NCBI RefSeq assembly: GCF_014836765.1
Contig: NZ_JACSQG010000011.1
Location: 1-64,000, forward strand
Origin: Serpens gallinarum
Lineage (GTDB): Bacteria > Pseudomonadota > Gammaproteobacteria > Pseudomonadales > Pseudomonadaceae
Length of the DNA: 64,000 bases
Reading direction: 5' to 3'
This document shows positions 18,410-30,228 of the stretch, in pieces. The notes under the pieces were generated by a model. That model was not told the DNA's origin. It worked only from the letters and a program-made list of their open reading frames with translations, and ran no database searches. Within the stretch, counting starts at the first letter, position 1. Each line of letters opens with the position of its first letter. The position numbers were made by a program, and so were the translations under genes.

Positions 18410-18563
18410 CTGCTTAAGTGCGTGGGTGGGGGATGCAGCCTCGCTCCAGCTGGCGGCTTCTACTCATCGAGCTCTCAGTACCACGCTTGGGCTAGCCACT
18501 GCTCCCATCGTTCGCTGTTACAATCCGCATCCGTTTTCTCTAGCCACCACCAAGGAACAAGCC

Positions 18564-20360
18564 ATGGTCGATCCTGCCGGGCAATCCGATCTGAAGATCT
18601 ACCTGCGCCTACTGCGTTACTTAAAGCCCTACATCGGCTATTTCGCGTTGAGCATCCTCGGCTACATTATCTTCGCCTCCAGCCAGCCGATGCTGGCTGG
18701 GATCCTCAAGTATTTCGTCGACGGTCTGGGTAATCCCGAGGCGGCGATGTTCCCGAACGTGGCTTTTCTACAGGACTTCAAGCTGCTGCAGATGGTGCCG
18801 CTGCTGATTGTGGCGATCGCGGCTTGGCAGGGGATCGGCTCGTTCCTTGGAAGCTATTTTCTGGCCAAGGTCTCCTTGGGGCTGGTCCACGATCTTCGTG
18901 TGGCGTTGTTCGGCAGTCTTTTGAACTTGCCCAACCGCTACTTTGACGAACACAACTCCGGGCACCTGATCTCGCGGATCACCTACAACGTGACTATGGT
19001 CACCGGGGCGGCAACCGAGGCGATTAAAATCATCATTCGCGAAGGGCTGACGGTGATTTTCCTGTTTGCCTATCTGTTATGGATGAACTGGAAGCTGACC
19101 TTGGTGATGCTGGCCATCCTGCCGGTTATCGCTTTGATCGTGGGAAGTGCTGGTAAGAAATTTCGTAAGCAGAGCAAGCGCATTCAGGTGGCCATGGGCG
19201 ATGTTACTCATGTGGCCTCGGAGACTATCCAAGGCTACCGGGTAGTACGCAGCTTCGGTGGTGAGGCTTACGAAACCCAACGCTTCGTGGACGCCAGTGC
19301 CAACAACACGCAGCGTCAGTTGCGCATGACGCGCACCAATGCGATCTACACTCCGACCTTGCAGTTGGTGACATACACCGGCATGTCGGTTTTGCTGTTC
19401 CTTGTTCTGTTGTTGCGCGGCGATGCGACGGCTGGCGATCTGGTTGCCTATATCACTGCGGCCGGCCTCCTGCCCAAGCCGATTCGGCAGCTTTCGGAAG
19501 TGAGCTCGACGATTCAGAAAGGTTTGGCCGGAGCTGAAAGTATTTTCGAGCAGCTCGACGAATTGCCCGAGCCTGACTTGGGCAGCATTGAGCGTGATCG
19601 GGTGGTGGGGCAGCTTGAAGCGCGCCATCTCAATTTCCGCTATGCGGGCAGCGAAAAACCTGTGCTCAGCGATATCAATTTCATTGCCAAGCCTGGGCAG
19701 ATGATTGCACTGGTGGGCCGCTCCGGCAGTGGCAAGTCGACGCTAGCCAACCTGATTCCACGCTTTTACCAGCATGAGGATGGTCAGATTCTGCTCGACG
19801 AAGTGCCGATCGAAGACTACAAGCTGTGCAACCTGCGCCGGCATATTGCTCTGGTTACCCAGCAGGTGACACTGTTCAACGGTTCGGTCGCCGAGAACAT
19901 CGCCTATGGCGATCTCGCTGGAACGCCGCGTGAACAGATCGAGGCGGCGGCGGAAGCGGCTTATGCCAAGGAATTCATTGACCAGTTACCGCAGGGCTTT
20001 GACACCCAAGTGGGAGAAAACGGTGTCTTGCTCTCAGGCGGTCAGCGTCAGCGTTTGGCGATAGCCCGCGCGTTGCTGAAAAATGCTCCCGTCCTGATTC
20101 TGGACGAGGCGACCTCGGCGCTGGATACCGAATCCGAGCGCCATATCCAGGCCGCGCTGGATAAGGTCATGAGCGGACGGACCACTTTGGTGATTGCTCA
20201 TCGACTGTCTACTATCGAAAAGGCCGATCTGATCCTGGTCATGGATCAGGGGAAAATCGTCGAGCGCGGCAGCCATGCCGAGCTATTGGCTCAGAACGGT
20301 TATTACGCGCGGCTGCATTCCCACCAGTTCCAAGACGAGCCGGGAGTCCAGGAGTCGTAA
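18564..20360 (+). CDS. msbA: Lipid A export ABC transporter MsbA
   Basis: 598 aa half-transporter. It flips lipid A-core from the cytoplasmic to the periplasmic leaflet. The ATG at 18564 has AAGGA upstream; the open frame extends far upstream but reads across the divergent gene. About six transmembrane segments occupy residues 25-320. The ATPase domain has Walker A GRSGSGKST, signature LSGGQRQRLAIARALL, Walker B VLILDEATSALD and switch IAHRLST. It is followed by hldE 80 bp on, and lies beside waaL. Confidence 0.95.
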   Translation: MVDPAGQSDLKIYLRLLRYLKPYIGYFALSILGYIIFASSQPMLAGILKYFVDGLGNPEAAMFPNVAFLQDFKLLQMVPLLIVAIAAWQGIGSFLGSYFLAKVSLGLVHDLRVALFGSLLNLPNRYFDEHNSGHLISRITYNVTMVTGAATEAIKIIIREGLTVIFLFAYLLWMNWKLTLVMLAILPVIALIVGSAGKKFRKQSKRIQVAMGDVTHVASETIQGYRVVRSFGGEAYETQRFVDASANNTQRQLRMTRTNAIYTPTLQLVTYTGMSVLLFLVLLLRGDATAGDLVAYITAAGLLPKPIRQLSEVSSTIQKGLAGAESIFEQLDELPEPDLGSIERDRVVGQLEARHLNFRYAGSEKPVLSDINFIAKPGQMIALVGRSGSGKSTLANLIPRFYQHEDGQILLDEVPIEDYKLCNLRRHIALVTQQVTLFNGSVAENIAYGDLAGTPREQIEAAAEAAYAKEFIDQLPQGFDTQVGENGVLLSGGQRQRLAIARALLKNAPVLILDEATSALDTESERHIQAALDKVMSGRTTLVIAHRLSTIEKADLILVMDQGKIVERGSHAELLAQNGYYARLHSHQFQDEPGVQES

Positions 20361-20440
20361 TAGGCGTGCGCATAACGACCAAGGCTCTCTACGTGCTGTG
20401 TTAGAATTCGCGGCATTTTTCAGCGCCTTCCGGAGTTTCC

Positions 20441-21862
20441 ATGCAGCTGTCCATGCCCCGTTTCGACCAGGCCCCCGTACTGGTGGTCGGTGATGTCATG
20501 CTCGACCGTTACTGGCATGGTGGCACCTCGCGTATTTCTCCCGAGGCGCCAGTGCCGGTGGTGAAGGTCGAGCATAGAGAAGATCGTCCCGGCGGTGCGG
20601 CCAACGTGGCACTGAACATCGCCGCCCTGGGTGCGCCCGTGCTGCTGGTTGGCGTCACTGGCGCGGATGAGGCTGCGCAAAGCCTCGGTCAGAGCCTGAT
20701 AGCGGCGGGGGTCGAAACTCATTTCCAACAAATTGATACGCAGCCGACCATCGTCAAGCTGCGCGTAATGAGCCGCAGCCAGCAACTGCTGCGCATGGAT
20801 TTTGAAGAGCCTTTTGCCACGGACACTGCCGCTTTGGCCGCGCAGGTCGAGCAATTGCTGGCCGGGGTCAAGGTGTTGATACTCTCGGACTACGGCAAGG
20901 GGGCGTTGCAAAACCACCAGACGCTGATCCAGGCCGCGCGCGCGCGCGGGATTCCTGTGCTGGCGGATCCCAAGGGCAAGGATTTTTCCATTTATCGCGG
21001 CGCTAGCTTGATTACCCCAAACTTTGCCGAGTTCGAGGCCATTGTCGGCCGGTGTGTCGGTGAGGCCGAGCTGGTCAGCAAGGGTGCGCAGCTGATGACT
21101 GAGTTGGATTTGGGTGCGCTGCTGGTCACCCGTGGCGAGCACGGCATGACATTGTTGCGCTCCGGGCATCCTGCTTTGCATCTTCCGGCCCGGGCACGCG
21201 AGGTGTTTGATGTTACTGGTGCGGGCGACACGGTGATCTCCACCCTGGCCGCTGCGTTGGCGGCGGGTGAAGAATTGCCTCAGGCGGTGGGGCTGGCCAA
21301 TCTGGCTGCGGGGATCGTGGTCGGCAAGCTCGGTACGGCGGCGATCAGCGCGCCGGAGCTGCGCCGCGCCATTCAGCGTGAGGCGGGTTCCGAGCGCGGC
21401 GTGCTGGGGCTGGAGCAACTGCAACTGGCAATCGACGATGCTCGCGCCCAAGGCGAGAAGATCGTCTTCACCAATGGCTGCTTTGACATCCTGCATGCGG
21501 GCCACGTGACCTATCTGGAGCAGGCCCGCGCGCAAGGCGACCGCTTGATTGTCGCGGTCAACGATGATGCTTCGGTCACCCGTTTGAAAGGTCCAGGCAG
21601 ACCGATCAATACGGTGGATCGGCGCATGGCGGTGCTGGCCGGTCTCGGCGCGGTGGACTGGGTGATCAGCTTCGCCGAAGACACCCCTGAACGCCTGCTT
21701 GCGGAGCTTAAGCCGGATGTATTGGTCAAGGGCGGCGACTATGGCATTGAAGGCGTAGTCGGGGCGGAAATCGTCAAGACCTACGGCGGTGAGGTGCGTG
21801 TGTTGGGGTTAGTGGCCAACAGCTCGACAACGGCGATTGTTGAGAAGATTCGCCAGAAGTGA
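20441..21862 (+). CDS. hldE: Bifunctional heptose 7-phosphate kinase / heptose 1-phosphate adenylyltransferase
   Basis: 473 aa. It makes the ADP-heptose used by WaaC and WaaF. The N-terminal ribokinase-type domain shows [14 protein letters not shown] and the catalytic [11 protein letters not shown] at about residue 265. The C-terminal nucleotidyltransferase domain has [20 protein letters not shown] and ends [14 protein letters not shown]. The ATG at 20441 ([19 protein letters not shown]) matches Pseudomonas HldE. A TAGAAT about 40 bp upstream may be a -10 box, so it could be transcribed apart from msbA. Confidence 0.96.
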   Translation: MQLSMPRFDQAPVLVVGDVMLDRYWHGGTSRISPEAPVPVVKVEHREDRPGGAANVALNIAALGAPVLLVGVTGADEAAQSLGQSLIAAGVETHFQQIDTQPTIVKLRVMSRSQQLLRMDFEEPFATDTAALAAQVEQLLAGVKVLILSDYGKGALQNHQTLIQAARARGIPVLADPKGKDFSIYRGASLITPNFAEFEAIVGRCVGEAELVSKGAQLMTELDLGALLVTRGEHGMTLLRSGHPALHLPARAREVFDVTGAGDTVISTLAAALAAGEELPQAVGLANLAAGIVVGKLGTAAISAPELRRAIQREAGSERGVLGLEQLQLAIDDARAQGEKIVFTNGCFDILHAGHVTYLEQARAQGDRLIVAVNDDASVTRLKGPGRPINTVDRRMAVLAGLGAVDWVISFAEDTPERLLAELKPDVLVKGGDYGIEGVVGAEIVKTYGGEVRVLGLVANSSTTAIVEKIRQK

Positions 21863-21918
21863 TGGAGTCGTCTTCCCGCGAAGTTGGTAACTAGCGGGGA
21901 GGCGCATAACCTTACCCG

Positions 21919-22797
21919 CTAAGCTGTTCCCCCATTCGCCAACCAATCCCCCCAGGCAATACGCTCCTCACGCACCAGCCAGCCTTCACGCGGGGCGAAG
22001 CTTTCCGCCAGCCATATATCTTGGGTGTCGGCCGGCTGCAGCCGGCCATGGCGCAAGGTATACAGTTCGCCCTCGGCGCGGTTCTGCTGCACCGGCATCA
22101 GGAACAGGTCGGGCTGCTCGCGGTTGAGCCGAGCCACCAAGTGACCATCTTCCAGGCATTCATCGACGTGAAGAAAGCTCGGTTTCTGGTACTCGGCCGG
22201 TAATTCCAGGCGCAAGTCGTAGACCAGTTGCAACGAAGCGGTGGGCGTATGTACGTACGCATGGGGGCGCTCGGTCAGGCGCAGAGCGCCATAGTGGATT
22301 GGGTAGGGCGCGCCGATGTTGGAGGTCAGCCGGAAATGGCTGGCTTGCCGGTAGCGTAGGGCCGCCTGGTAGGGCGTGGGCAGCCAGATATCAGCGAAGC
22401 GTCCTGCGAGCCAACCGTCGGCATGCTCAATCAGGCATTCCTCGGCCACTTCCTGAACGGCGGTGAGCAGCGGCAGGCCGAGTTCCTGAGCCGGCACGTA
22501 GCCGGAAATCAATTTGAGTACCACGTCGCCGCGATCCTGGCGCTGCTGGCGAACCAGCAGCCAGTAATCGCGCCCTTGCCACTCCAGCGTCAGGCGCACC
22601 GAAACGCCGAGATTGGCCAGTCGCACGGAAAACCGCTGTGGATCGGTGATTTCCACTGGGCGGCGGCGCGCCAGCATCTGGCTAAAGTTCAGCGGCTCGC
22701 CCAGGCTTTGGTAACTCAGCGTGTCTGGGTTGGCCTCTACATGCAGGGGCAAGGTTTTGAAGTCGCTGGGTAGCTTTTCGAGCAGTGTTTGCGGCAT
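21919..22797 (-). CDS. Conserved protein of unknown function with a degenerate Nudix-like box
   Basis: 292 aa starting MPQTLLEKLPSDFKTLPLHV. I do not recognise a firm family; in Pseudomonas genomes this type of protein is often labelled a metal ABC transporter ATPase, but no Walker motif is present. Residues ~130-160 contain SGYVPAQE followed nine residues later by QEVAEECLIEHADGW, which resembles a Nudix box with a two-residue insertion and Gln for the first Arg. The flanks HYGALRLTERPHAYVHTPTA and EDGHLVARLN also fit a Nudix-like beta fold. It is encoded 40 bp downstream of an aldo/keto reductase on the same strand. Confidence 0.7.
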   Translation of the reverse strand: MPQTLLEKLPSDFKTLPLHVEANPDTLSYQSLGEPLNFSQMLARRRPVEITDPQRFSVRLANLGVSVRLTLEWQGRDYWLLVRQQRQDRGDVVLKLISGYVPAQELGLPLLTAVQEVAEECLIEHADGWLAGRFADIWLPTPYQAALRYRQASHFRLTSNIGAPYPIHYGALRLTERPHAYVHTPTASLQLVYDLRLELPAEYQKPSFLHVDECLEDGHLVARLNREQPDLFLMPVQQNRAEGELYTLRHGRLQPADTQDIWLAESFAPREGWLVREERIAWGDWLANGGTA

Positions 22798-22837
22798 AGG
22801 CCTTCTCCTTCCTGGAGTGCGCAGGCCGTTCAGCGAC

Positions 22838-23650
22838 CTAGCGGAGTTGACGGATAACGGTCGCAGCCATCGCGACGTTGTGGGCCAGGTGGACAGGGTT
22901 GATGGTGCCGACGATCGCGCTGCACACGCCAGGATGACTGAACAGCAGCTCGAAGCTGGCACGCACCGGGTCAATGCCCGATGCCAGGCACACATGGCCG
23001 CTGGCCAGGGCTTTCTTGATCAGAATGCCTTTGGTGTGTCTGGCAGCGTAGTCGAGCACCGGTTTTTCGGCCTGCTCATTGAGGTTGTAGGTGACCATCG
23101 CGCAGTCGCCTTGTTCGAGCGCAAGTAAGCCACCCTCGACGGTCTTGCCGGACAAGCCGTAGGCGCCGATCTTTCCTTCTTCCTTGAGTGCGGCCAGGGT
23201 TTCGTAGATGCCGGTCTCGCGCAGGATGGCCAGATCATTGCCATCGGAATGCACCAGCACCAGGTCGATCCGGTCGGTTTCCAGGCGCTTGAGGCTGCGT
23301 TCCACCGAGAAGCGTGTATGCGCAGAAGAGAAGTCATGGCGCGACTGGCCGTTCTCGAACTCCTCGCCCACCTTGCTGACGATTACCCAGTCGTTGCGTT
23401 GTCCGCGTAGCAACGGGCCGAGGCGTTCTTCGCTGGTGCCGTAAGCCGGTGCGGTGTCGATCAGGTTAATGCCCAGTTCACGCGCCTGGTTAAGCAGTTG
23501 GCGCGCCTCGAAGTCGTCGGGGATGCGAAAACCGTTGGGGTATTTCACCCCTTGGTCGCGCCCGAACTTGACGGTGCCCAAGCCGAGCGGTGAGACCGTC
23601 AGGCCGGTGCTGCCCAGAGGGCGATGCAAGTCGTGCAAGGTCTTGATCAT
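22838..23650 (-). CDS. Aldo/keto reductase
   Basis: 270 aa, from MIKTLHDLHRPLGSTGLTVS. It is an NADPH-dependent oxidoreductase with a TIM-barrel fold. The family pattern is visible: PLGLGTVKFGRDQG, LGINLIDTAPAYGTSEERLG (catalytic Asp and Tyr), VIVSKVGEEF (Lys), LVLVHSDG in the His region, and AIVGTINPVHL near the C-terminus for NADPH. The start overlaps the stop of the oxidoreductase gene upstream by four bases (ATGA), which implies coupled translation. The substrate is unknown. Confidence 0.9.
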   Translation of the reverse strand: MIKTLHDLHRPLGSTGLTVSPLGLGTVKFGRDQGVKYPNGFRIPDDFEARQLLNQARELGINLIDTAPAYGTSEERLGPLLRGQRNDWVIVSKVGEEFENGQSRHDFSSAHTRFSVERSLKRLETDRIDLVLVHSDGNDLAILRETGIYETLAALKEEGKIGAYGLSGKTVEGGLLALEQGDCAMVTYNLNEQAEKPVLDYAARHTKGILIKKALASGHVCLASGIDPVRASFELLFSHPGVCSAIVGTINPVHLAHNVAMAATVIRQLR

Positions 23651-24822
23651 GGCAGGAGCTCCTCCCAAACCGGTTTGGCCACGGCCGGGCGCGGCAATAA
23701 GGGCAGGGCGGGGTGTTGGCTTGGCTGGATGCCGTCGCGCGCAAGGGCGGCGAATACCCGGTCGGCGAAGTCTGGCGCCAGCGCCAGCTTGGTCGGCCAG
23801 CCAACCAGCAGGCGGCCCTGGTCCGTGAGAAAGGCATTGTCCGGACGCACCAGGCCAGACTGCGCCGGTTCGGCGCGCGAGACGCGCAAGGTTGCCCAGC
23901 GTGTTTGGCTCTGGTCGACCCAGGGCAGCAGCGCGGCGACTTCCTCCTGTGCGGCGCAAATCTGCGCCGCTTCATCGCGGGCCACGCCATCGGCTTCGGC
24001 CAAGTCGCCGCCCAGATACCAGACCCATTGGCCATCGGCGGCCGGATGAGTGGTGATGGTCACGCGCGGCTTGGGCCCACCGCCCAGGCAATGGGCATAC
24101 AACGGCTTCAGTGCCGGGCCCTTGGCGATCACCATGTGCAGCGGGCGCAGTTGTTGAGTCGGTTGGCTCTGGCCGAAGGCTCTGAGCAATTCGGCGTTGC
24201 CCTGGCCGGCACTGAGCACGATGCGCTGGGCGCGGATCTCGCGACCATCGACGCGCACGCCGACCAGCTCATCGGCCTCATAAAGCGGCTCAAGGGTTTC
24301 GCCGGCCAACAGGCCGTCGCCGGCCAGTGCGGCGAGGCGGGTGATCAGGCTGGGCACATCGAGCACCAGCTCGGCCAAGCGGTAGACCTTGCCCTTAAAC
24401 TTCGGGTGTTGCAGCGCCGGAGGCAATTGCGCGCCCTTGACCGCATCGACCCGGCCACGCATCGCCTTGCTGGCGAAAAAACTGGTCAGGTTGCCGGCCA
24501 AGGTACCGGGTGACCACAGGTAATGGGCATCGGACAGCAGCCGCACGCCCGACAGGTCCAGTTCACCGCGGCCTGCCAGTGCCTCACGCCAGCGGGTGGG
24601 CATCTCGGCGATGGCTTCGGACGAGCCGGTCAGCGCGCCATGCAGGGCGTATTTGGCGCCGCCATGAATGATGCCCTGGGATTTCACGCTCTGCCCGCCG
24701 CCGAGCCGGTCGTTTTCAACCAGCACAGTGGCGTAACCGGCGTTGCGCAGGCGGGCATTGAGCCACAGGCCGGCGACGCCGCCGCCGAGAATGAGAACAT
24801 TGGTGCTCAGGGCTTGGGACAT
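23647..24822 (-). CDS. FAD-dependent oxidoreductase, D-amino-acid oxidase fold
   Basis: 391 aa. The N-terminus has the dinucleotide-binding motif VLILGGGVAGLWLNARLRNAGY followed by VLVENDR and, at ~45, GGGQSVKSQGIIHGGAKYAL. The C-terminal part returns to the cofactor with GRLLVGWPTKLALAP. Proteins of this class oxidise amines, amino acids or glycerol 3-phosphate; nothing here identifies the substrate. It is the first gene of a three-gene minus-strand group with the aldo/keto reductase and the Nudix-like protein. The start (MSQALSTNVLILGG) is preceded by GGAGG-like sequence. Confidence 0.88.
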   Translation of the reverse strand: MSQALSTNVLILGGGVAGLWLNARLRNAGYATVLVENDRLGGGQSVKSQGIIHGGAKYALHGALTGSSEAIAEMPTRWREALAGRGELDLSGVRLLSDAHYLWSPGTLAGNLTSFFASKAMRGRVDAVKGAQLPPALQHPKFKGKVYRLAELVLDVPSLITRLAALAGDGLLAGETLEPLYEADELVGVRVDGREIRAQRIVLSAGQGNAELLRAFGQSQPTQQLRPLHMVIAKGPALKPLYAHCLGGGPKPRVTITTHPAADGQWVWYLGGDLAEADGVARDEAAQICAAQEEVAALLPWVDQSQTRWATLRVSRAEPAQSGLVRPDNAFLTDQGRLLVGWPTKLALAPDFADRVFAALARDGIQPSQHPALPLLPRPAVAKPVWEELLP

Positions 24823-25029
24823 GACGCGGAGGCTCACTGAAAAAACAGACGCGCAGTATAACCCGCCGGCGTCAGCCGCCGGATGATGATCAAAAAGCCC
24901 GGTGGCAAGCGACACGGTCGGTCTTACGCAGCTACGACATCGGCTGCGCGCGTGCCAAAAAATTCGCTCCGCTCAATCCAGCGATACGGCAATACAGCAA
25001 GACGACAACAATCTGTAAACTCCGCCGCC

Positions 25030-26313
25030 ATGAATCGATTCCTATATTCCGTGCTGTTTCATCTGGGCCTGCCACTGGTGGGCCTGCGTCTGTTGTGGCG
25101 TGCCTGGAAGGCGCCGGCCTATGCGCGGCGCATTGGCGAACGCTTTGCCCTTGGTCTGCCGCCGCTCAAGCCCGGCGGCATCTGGGTACATGCGGTGTCG
25201 GTGGGCGAGAGCATCGCCGCCGCGCCGATGATTCGTGCATTGATGGCGCGTCATCCGGAACTACCGATCACCGTGACCTGCATGACGCCCACCGGCTCAG
25301 AGCGCATCCAGACGATGTTCAGCGCCGAGATCAGCGACGGCCGTGTGCAGCACTGCTACTTGCCTTACGACCTGCCTTGGGCAGCGGCGCGTTTTCTCAA
25401 CCGTGCGCAGCCGCAGCTGGCAGTAGTGATGGAAACCGAGCTGTGGCCCAACCATATCCATCAGTGCGCCACGCGGGGTATTCCCGTGGTGCTGGCCAAT
25501 GCTCGCTTGTCCGAGCGCTCGGCGCGCGGTTATGCACGGTTCGCCAAGCTGACCGCGCCGATGCTGGCCGAACTCAGCTGGATCGCGGTGCAGACTGAGG
25601 CCGAGGCAGAGCGCTTTCACCAGTTGGGTGCGCGTCCGGAGTGCGTGGCAGTGACCGGCTCCATCAAGTTCGATTTGACCATCGACCCGGAATTACCACG
25701 CCGCGCTGCAGCCTTGCGCGAACAGTGGGAGGCAAGCGAGCGTCCGGTGTGGATAGCCGCCAGCACCCATGCCGGCGAGGATGAGATCGTCCTCGACGCG
25801 CACCGGCAGTTGCTGGGCACGCATCCCGATGCACTGCTGATCCTGGTGCCGCGTCATCCCGAGCGCTTCAACGCCGTGTTCGAGCTGTGCCGCCAGCAGA
25901 GCTTTACCACCTGCCGCCGCACGACGGACGAGCCGGTGACGGCGGAGCATCAAGTGTTGCTTGGCGACACCATGGGCGAATTATTGTTTCTCTATGCCCT
26001 GGGCGACAGCGCCTTCGTCGGCGGCAGCCTGGTGCCCAACGGCGGGCACAACCTGCTGGAGCCGGCGGCGCTGGGCAAGCCCGTGCTCAGTGGCCCGCAT
26101 CTGTTCAATTTCCTGGAGATTGCCGCCCAGTTGCGCGACGCGGGGGCATTGTGCGAAGTGACCGATGCCGCCGCGTTGGCCGGGCAGCTTGCGCTGCTCT
26201 GGGAGCAGCCAGAAGATGCGCGTCGCATGCACGACGCCGGGTTGGCAGTGCTCGCCGCCAACCAGGGCGCACTGCGGCGATTGCTGAATGGGTTGGATCG
26301 CTTGATGGTGTAA
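25030..26313 (+). CDS. waaA: 3-deoxy-D-manno-octulosonic acid (Kdo) transferase
   Basis: 427 aa, family GT30. It adds two Kdo residues to lipid IVA, the first core step before WaaC. The N-terminus MNRFLYSVLFHLGLPLVGLRLLWRAW is a membrane anchor. Family motifs are WVHAVSVGES, the catalytic region AVVMETELWPN, LSERSARGYARF, and the donor-site GDTMGELLFLYALGDSAFVGGSLVPNGGHN split across two blocks. The ATG at 25030 is the natural start; the frame is open ~150 bases upstream without a good initiator. It is not linked to the main LPS operon here. Confidence 0.95.
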   Translation: MNRFLYSVLFHLGLPLVGLRLLWRAWKAPAYARRIGERFALGLPPLKPGGIWVHAVSVGESIAAAPMIRALMARHPELPITVTCMTPTGSERIQTMFSAEISDGRVQHCYLPYDLPWAAARFLNRAQPQLAVVMETELWPNHIHQCATRGIPVVLANARLSERSARGYARFAKLTAPMLAELSWIAVQTEAEAERFHQLGARPECVAVTGSIKFDLTIDPELPRRAAALREQWEASERPVWIAASTHAGEDEIVLDAHRQLLGTHPDALLILVPRHPERFNAVFELCRQQSFTTCRRTTDEPVTAEHQVLLGDTMGELLFLYALGDSAFVGGSLVPNGGHNLLEPAALGKPVLSGPHLFNFLEIAAQLRDAGALCEVTDAAALAGQLALLWEQPEDARRMHDAGLAVLAANQGALRRLLNGLDRLMV

Positions 26314-26321
26314 CTGGACAG

Positions 26322-26343
26322 GCTCCGCCAATCGAGGCGGAGC
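26322..26343. repeat. Stem-loop between waaA and the TolC-like gene
   Basis: GCTCCGCC at 26322-26329 pairs with GGCGGAGC at 26336-26343 around a 6-nt loop, nine bases after the waaA stop. No T run follows on the plus strand, so it may be a weak or factor-dependent end for waaA, which is convergent with the next gene. Confidence 0.5.
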
Positions 26344-26513
26344 GGTAGGCGGGAGAGTTGAAGCCGACCAAGTAACCCAGAGGCGGAATTTTGTTCGGGG
26401 TGGGCTGCCCGGATAACTCCGCTGTTCCTACCGCACACACTGCAACGGGCGAGGCCACCCTACAACATCGCCCTTGCTACCGCAGGGAGCGAGACCGTGG
26501 TGGATCGGCGGGA

Positions 26514-27965
26514 TTAAAACTCCGGCCCGCGCACGCTGCGTTCGGCGGCGTTGGCCAGGTCCGGCGGCAGGAAGTCGCGGTCCGGGTTGTAGTCGGGTTT
26601 GAGGTAGGCGGACAGCGCCTGCAAGTCGGCAGGGCTGAGGGTGCCGGCGACCTGTTTGAGGCGCAAGTTGTCGAGGATGTAGTCGTAGCGGGCGTTGTTG
26701 TAATCACGCACCGTGGCATACAGCAGGCGCTGGGCATCCAGCACGTCGACGATGTTGCGGGTGCCGACCTGATAGCCAATCTCGGTGGCTTCCAATGCAC
26801 TCTGGCTAGAAATGATCGTCTGCCGGCGCGCCTGCACCTGCTCGACATCGGTATTCACCGCACGGAAGAGATTACGGGTGTTCTGCACCACTTGCCGGCG
26901 CAGGCTTTCACGCTGCTGCTCGGTTTGCGTCAGCAGTTGGTAGGCTTCGCGCGACTGGGCCGTGGTCAACCCGCCGCTGAACAGCGGGATGGTCAGTTGC
27001 AGACCGATGCTGCTTTGCGAGGCATCGCCGGTATAGCGCGTAAAGACGCTAGGCGCATCCGTGACATTGCTGAGGCCCAGGCCATCGTTGTCGCCTTGCT
27101 GATACTGGGCCACCGCATCGAGAGTCGGGGCGTGGCCGGCGCGGCGCTGGCGCAGGGTTTCCTCGGCGGCTTGCAGGGCGAATTCACTGGCCTGCAGGTT
27201 GAGGTTCTGCCGTGCGGCGGTGTCTACCCAGCTACTGGCGTCGCCAGGAGTCGGCGGCAGCACCGGCAAGCTGTGGCGAATGCCTTCCACGCTGCGGTAT
27301 TCGCGGTGGGTCAGGGTTGCCAGGTTCTCGAAGGCGTCATCTACCAAGCGTTGCGCGCTCAATCGCGCGGCGCGGGAGGAGTCGTAGCCGGCCTGGGCCT
27401 GGAGCACATCGGTGCGGTCGGACAGGCCGACATCGAAGCGCTCGTTGGCTTGATCCAGTTGGCGCTTGAAGGCTGCTTCCTCGGCCTTGGTGGCGGCCAG
27501 ATTGTCCTGGGCGCGCAGCACCGAAAAATACGCTTCGGCGCTTTGCAGGATCAAGTTCTGCTCGGTGGCGGAAAACTCCAGCGCGGCCTGTTCGCCGATG
27601 GCCTTGGCGGCCTGCAGCTGGAACCAGCGATCGGCGCGAAATAGCGGTTGGCTGAGGCTGGCCTGGTAGACCAGGGCACTGCGTGATAATGACCGATTGC
27701 CTAGATTCGTATCCACATCGATGTCGATATCGTTGATCGATGCGCCGGCCGAGAGTTGCGGCAGCAATCCGGCGCGGGCCTGCGGGGCCAGTTCCTGGCG
27801 GGCCAGGTATTGGGCGCGGGCGGCGGCCAGGTCGGCGTTGTTGGCGGCCGCTTCCTGATAGACGCCCATGAGATCGTTGCGCAGCGGCGGCGAGGCCGGC
27901 TGAGCGTGCACCCATCCCAGGGTGGCGGCAGAAATGGCAAGGGCCAGCGTGAGTCTGCGCAGCAT
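26514..27965 (-). CDS. TolC-family outer-membrane channel protein
   Basis: 483 aa starting MLRRLTLALAISAATLGWVHA, a Sec signal peptide (cleavage after VHA). The mature protein has two internally similar halves of long alpha-helix, as in TolC: VYQEAAANNADLAAARAQY near the start, and VQLLTQTEQQRESLRRQV-like helices with TEIGYQVGTRNIVDVLDAQ in the second half, a hallmark of type I secretion/efflux outer-membrane proteins. It is about the length of E. coli TolC. No inner-membrane partner genes lie beside it, so like TolC it may serve several pumps. It is convergent with waaA. Confidence 0.9.
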   Translation of the reverse strand: MLRRLTLALAISAATLGWVHAQPASPPLRNDLMGVYQEAAANNADLAAARAQYLARQELAPQARAGLLPQLSAGASINDIDIDVDTNLGNRSLSRSALVYQASLSQPLFRADRWFQLQAAKAIGEQAALEFSATEQNLILQSAEAYFSVLRAQDNLAATKAEEAAFKRQLDQANERFDVGLSDRTDVLQAQAGYDSSRAARLSAQRLVDDAFENLATLTHREYRSVEGIRHSLPVLPPTPGDASSWVDTAARQNLNLQASEFALQAAEETLRQRRAGHAPTLDAVAQYQQGDNDGLGLSNVTDAPSVFTRYTGDASQSSIGLQLTIPLFSGGLTTAQSREAYQLLTQTEQQRESLRRQVVQNTRNLFRAVNTDVEQVQARRQTIISSQSALEATEIGYQVGTRNIVDVLDAQRLLYATVRDYNNARYDYILDNLRLKQVAGTLSPADLQALSAYLKPDYNPDRDFLPPDLANAAERSVRGPEF

Positions 27966-28119
27966 GATCGTTCCTGATAGCTGTCTTGTTTGATCGAGCA
28001 AGGCTACGAGCGTGCTCGGGGCGGGTCAAGGCGGCAATGTACAGGTGGTGATCCGGTTGTCTGCGGGACCATCCTGGGCGAGCCAGTTGGTGTTTCCCGT
28101 CCGGCTTGATTAGACTGCC

Positions 28120-30208
<2,089 letters not shown>

Positions 30209-30228
30209 TTCGAGCTGTCGACCGTCGC

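Noticed and set aside
18174-18563. Longer N-terminus for MsbA
   Set aside because: The in-frame extension reads through the neighbouring minus-strand gene and has no MsbA similarity; the ATG at 18564 has a ribosome site.
21863-21918. Terminator between hldE and the convergent Nudix-like gene
   Set aside because: CTTCCCGC and GCGGGGAG can pair only imperfectly and lack a T tract, so I did not list it.
26391-27644. Plus-strand open frame opposite the TolC-like gene
   Set aside because: The minus strand gives a signal peptide and a full TolC-type protein; the plus frame is a shadow.
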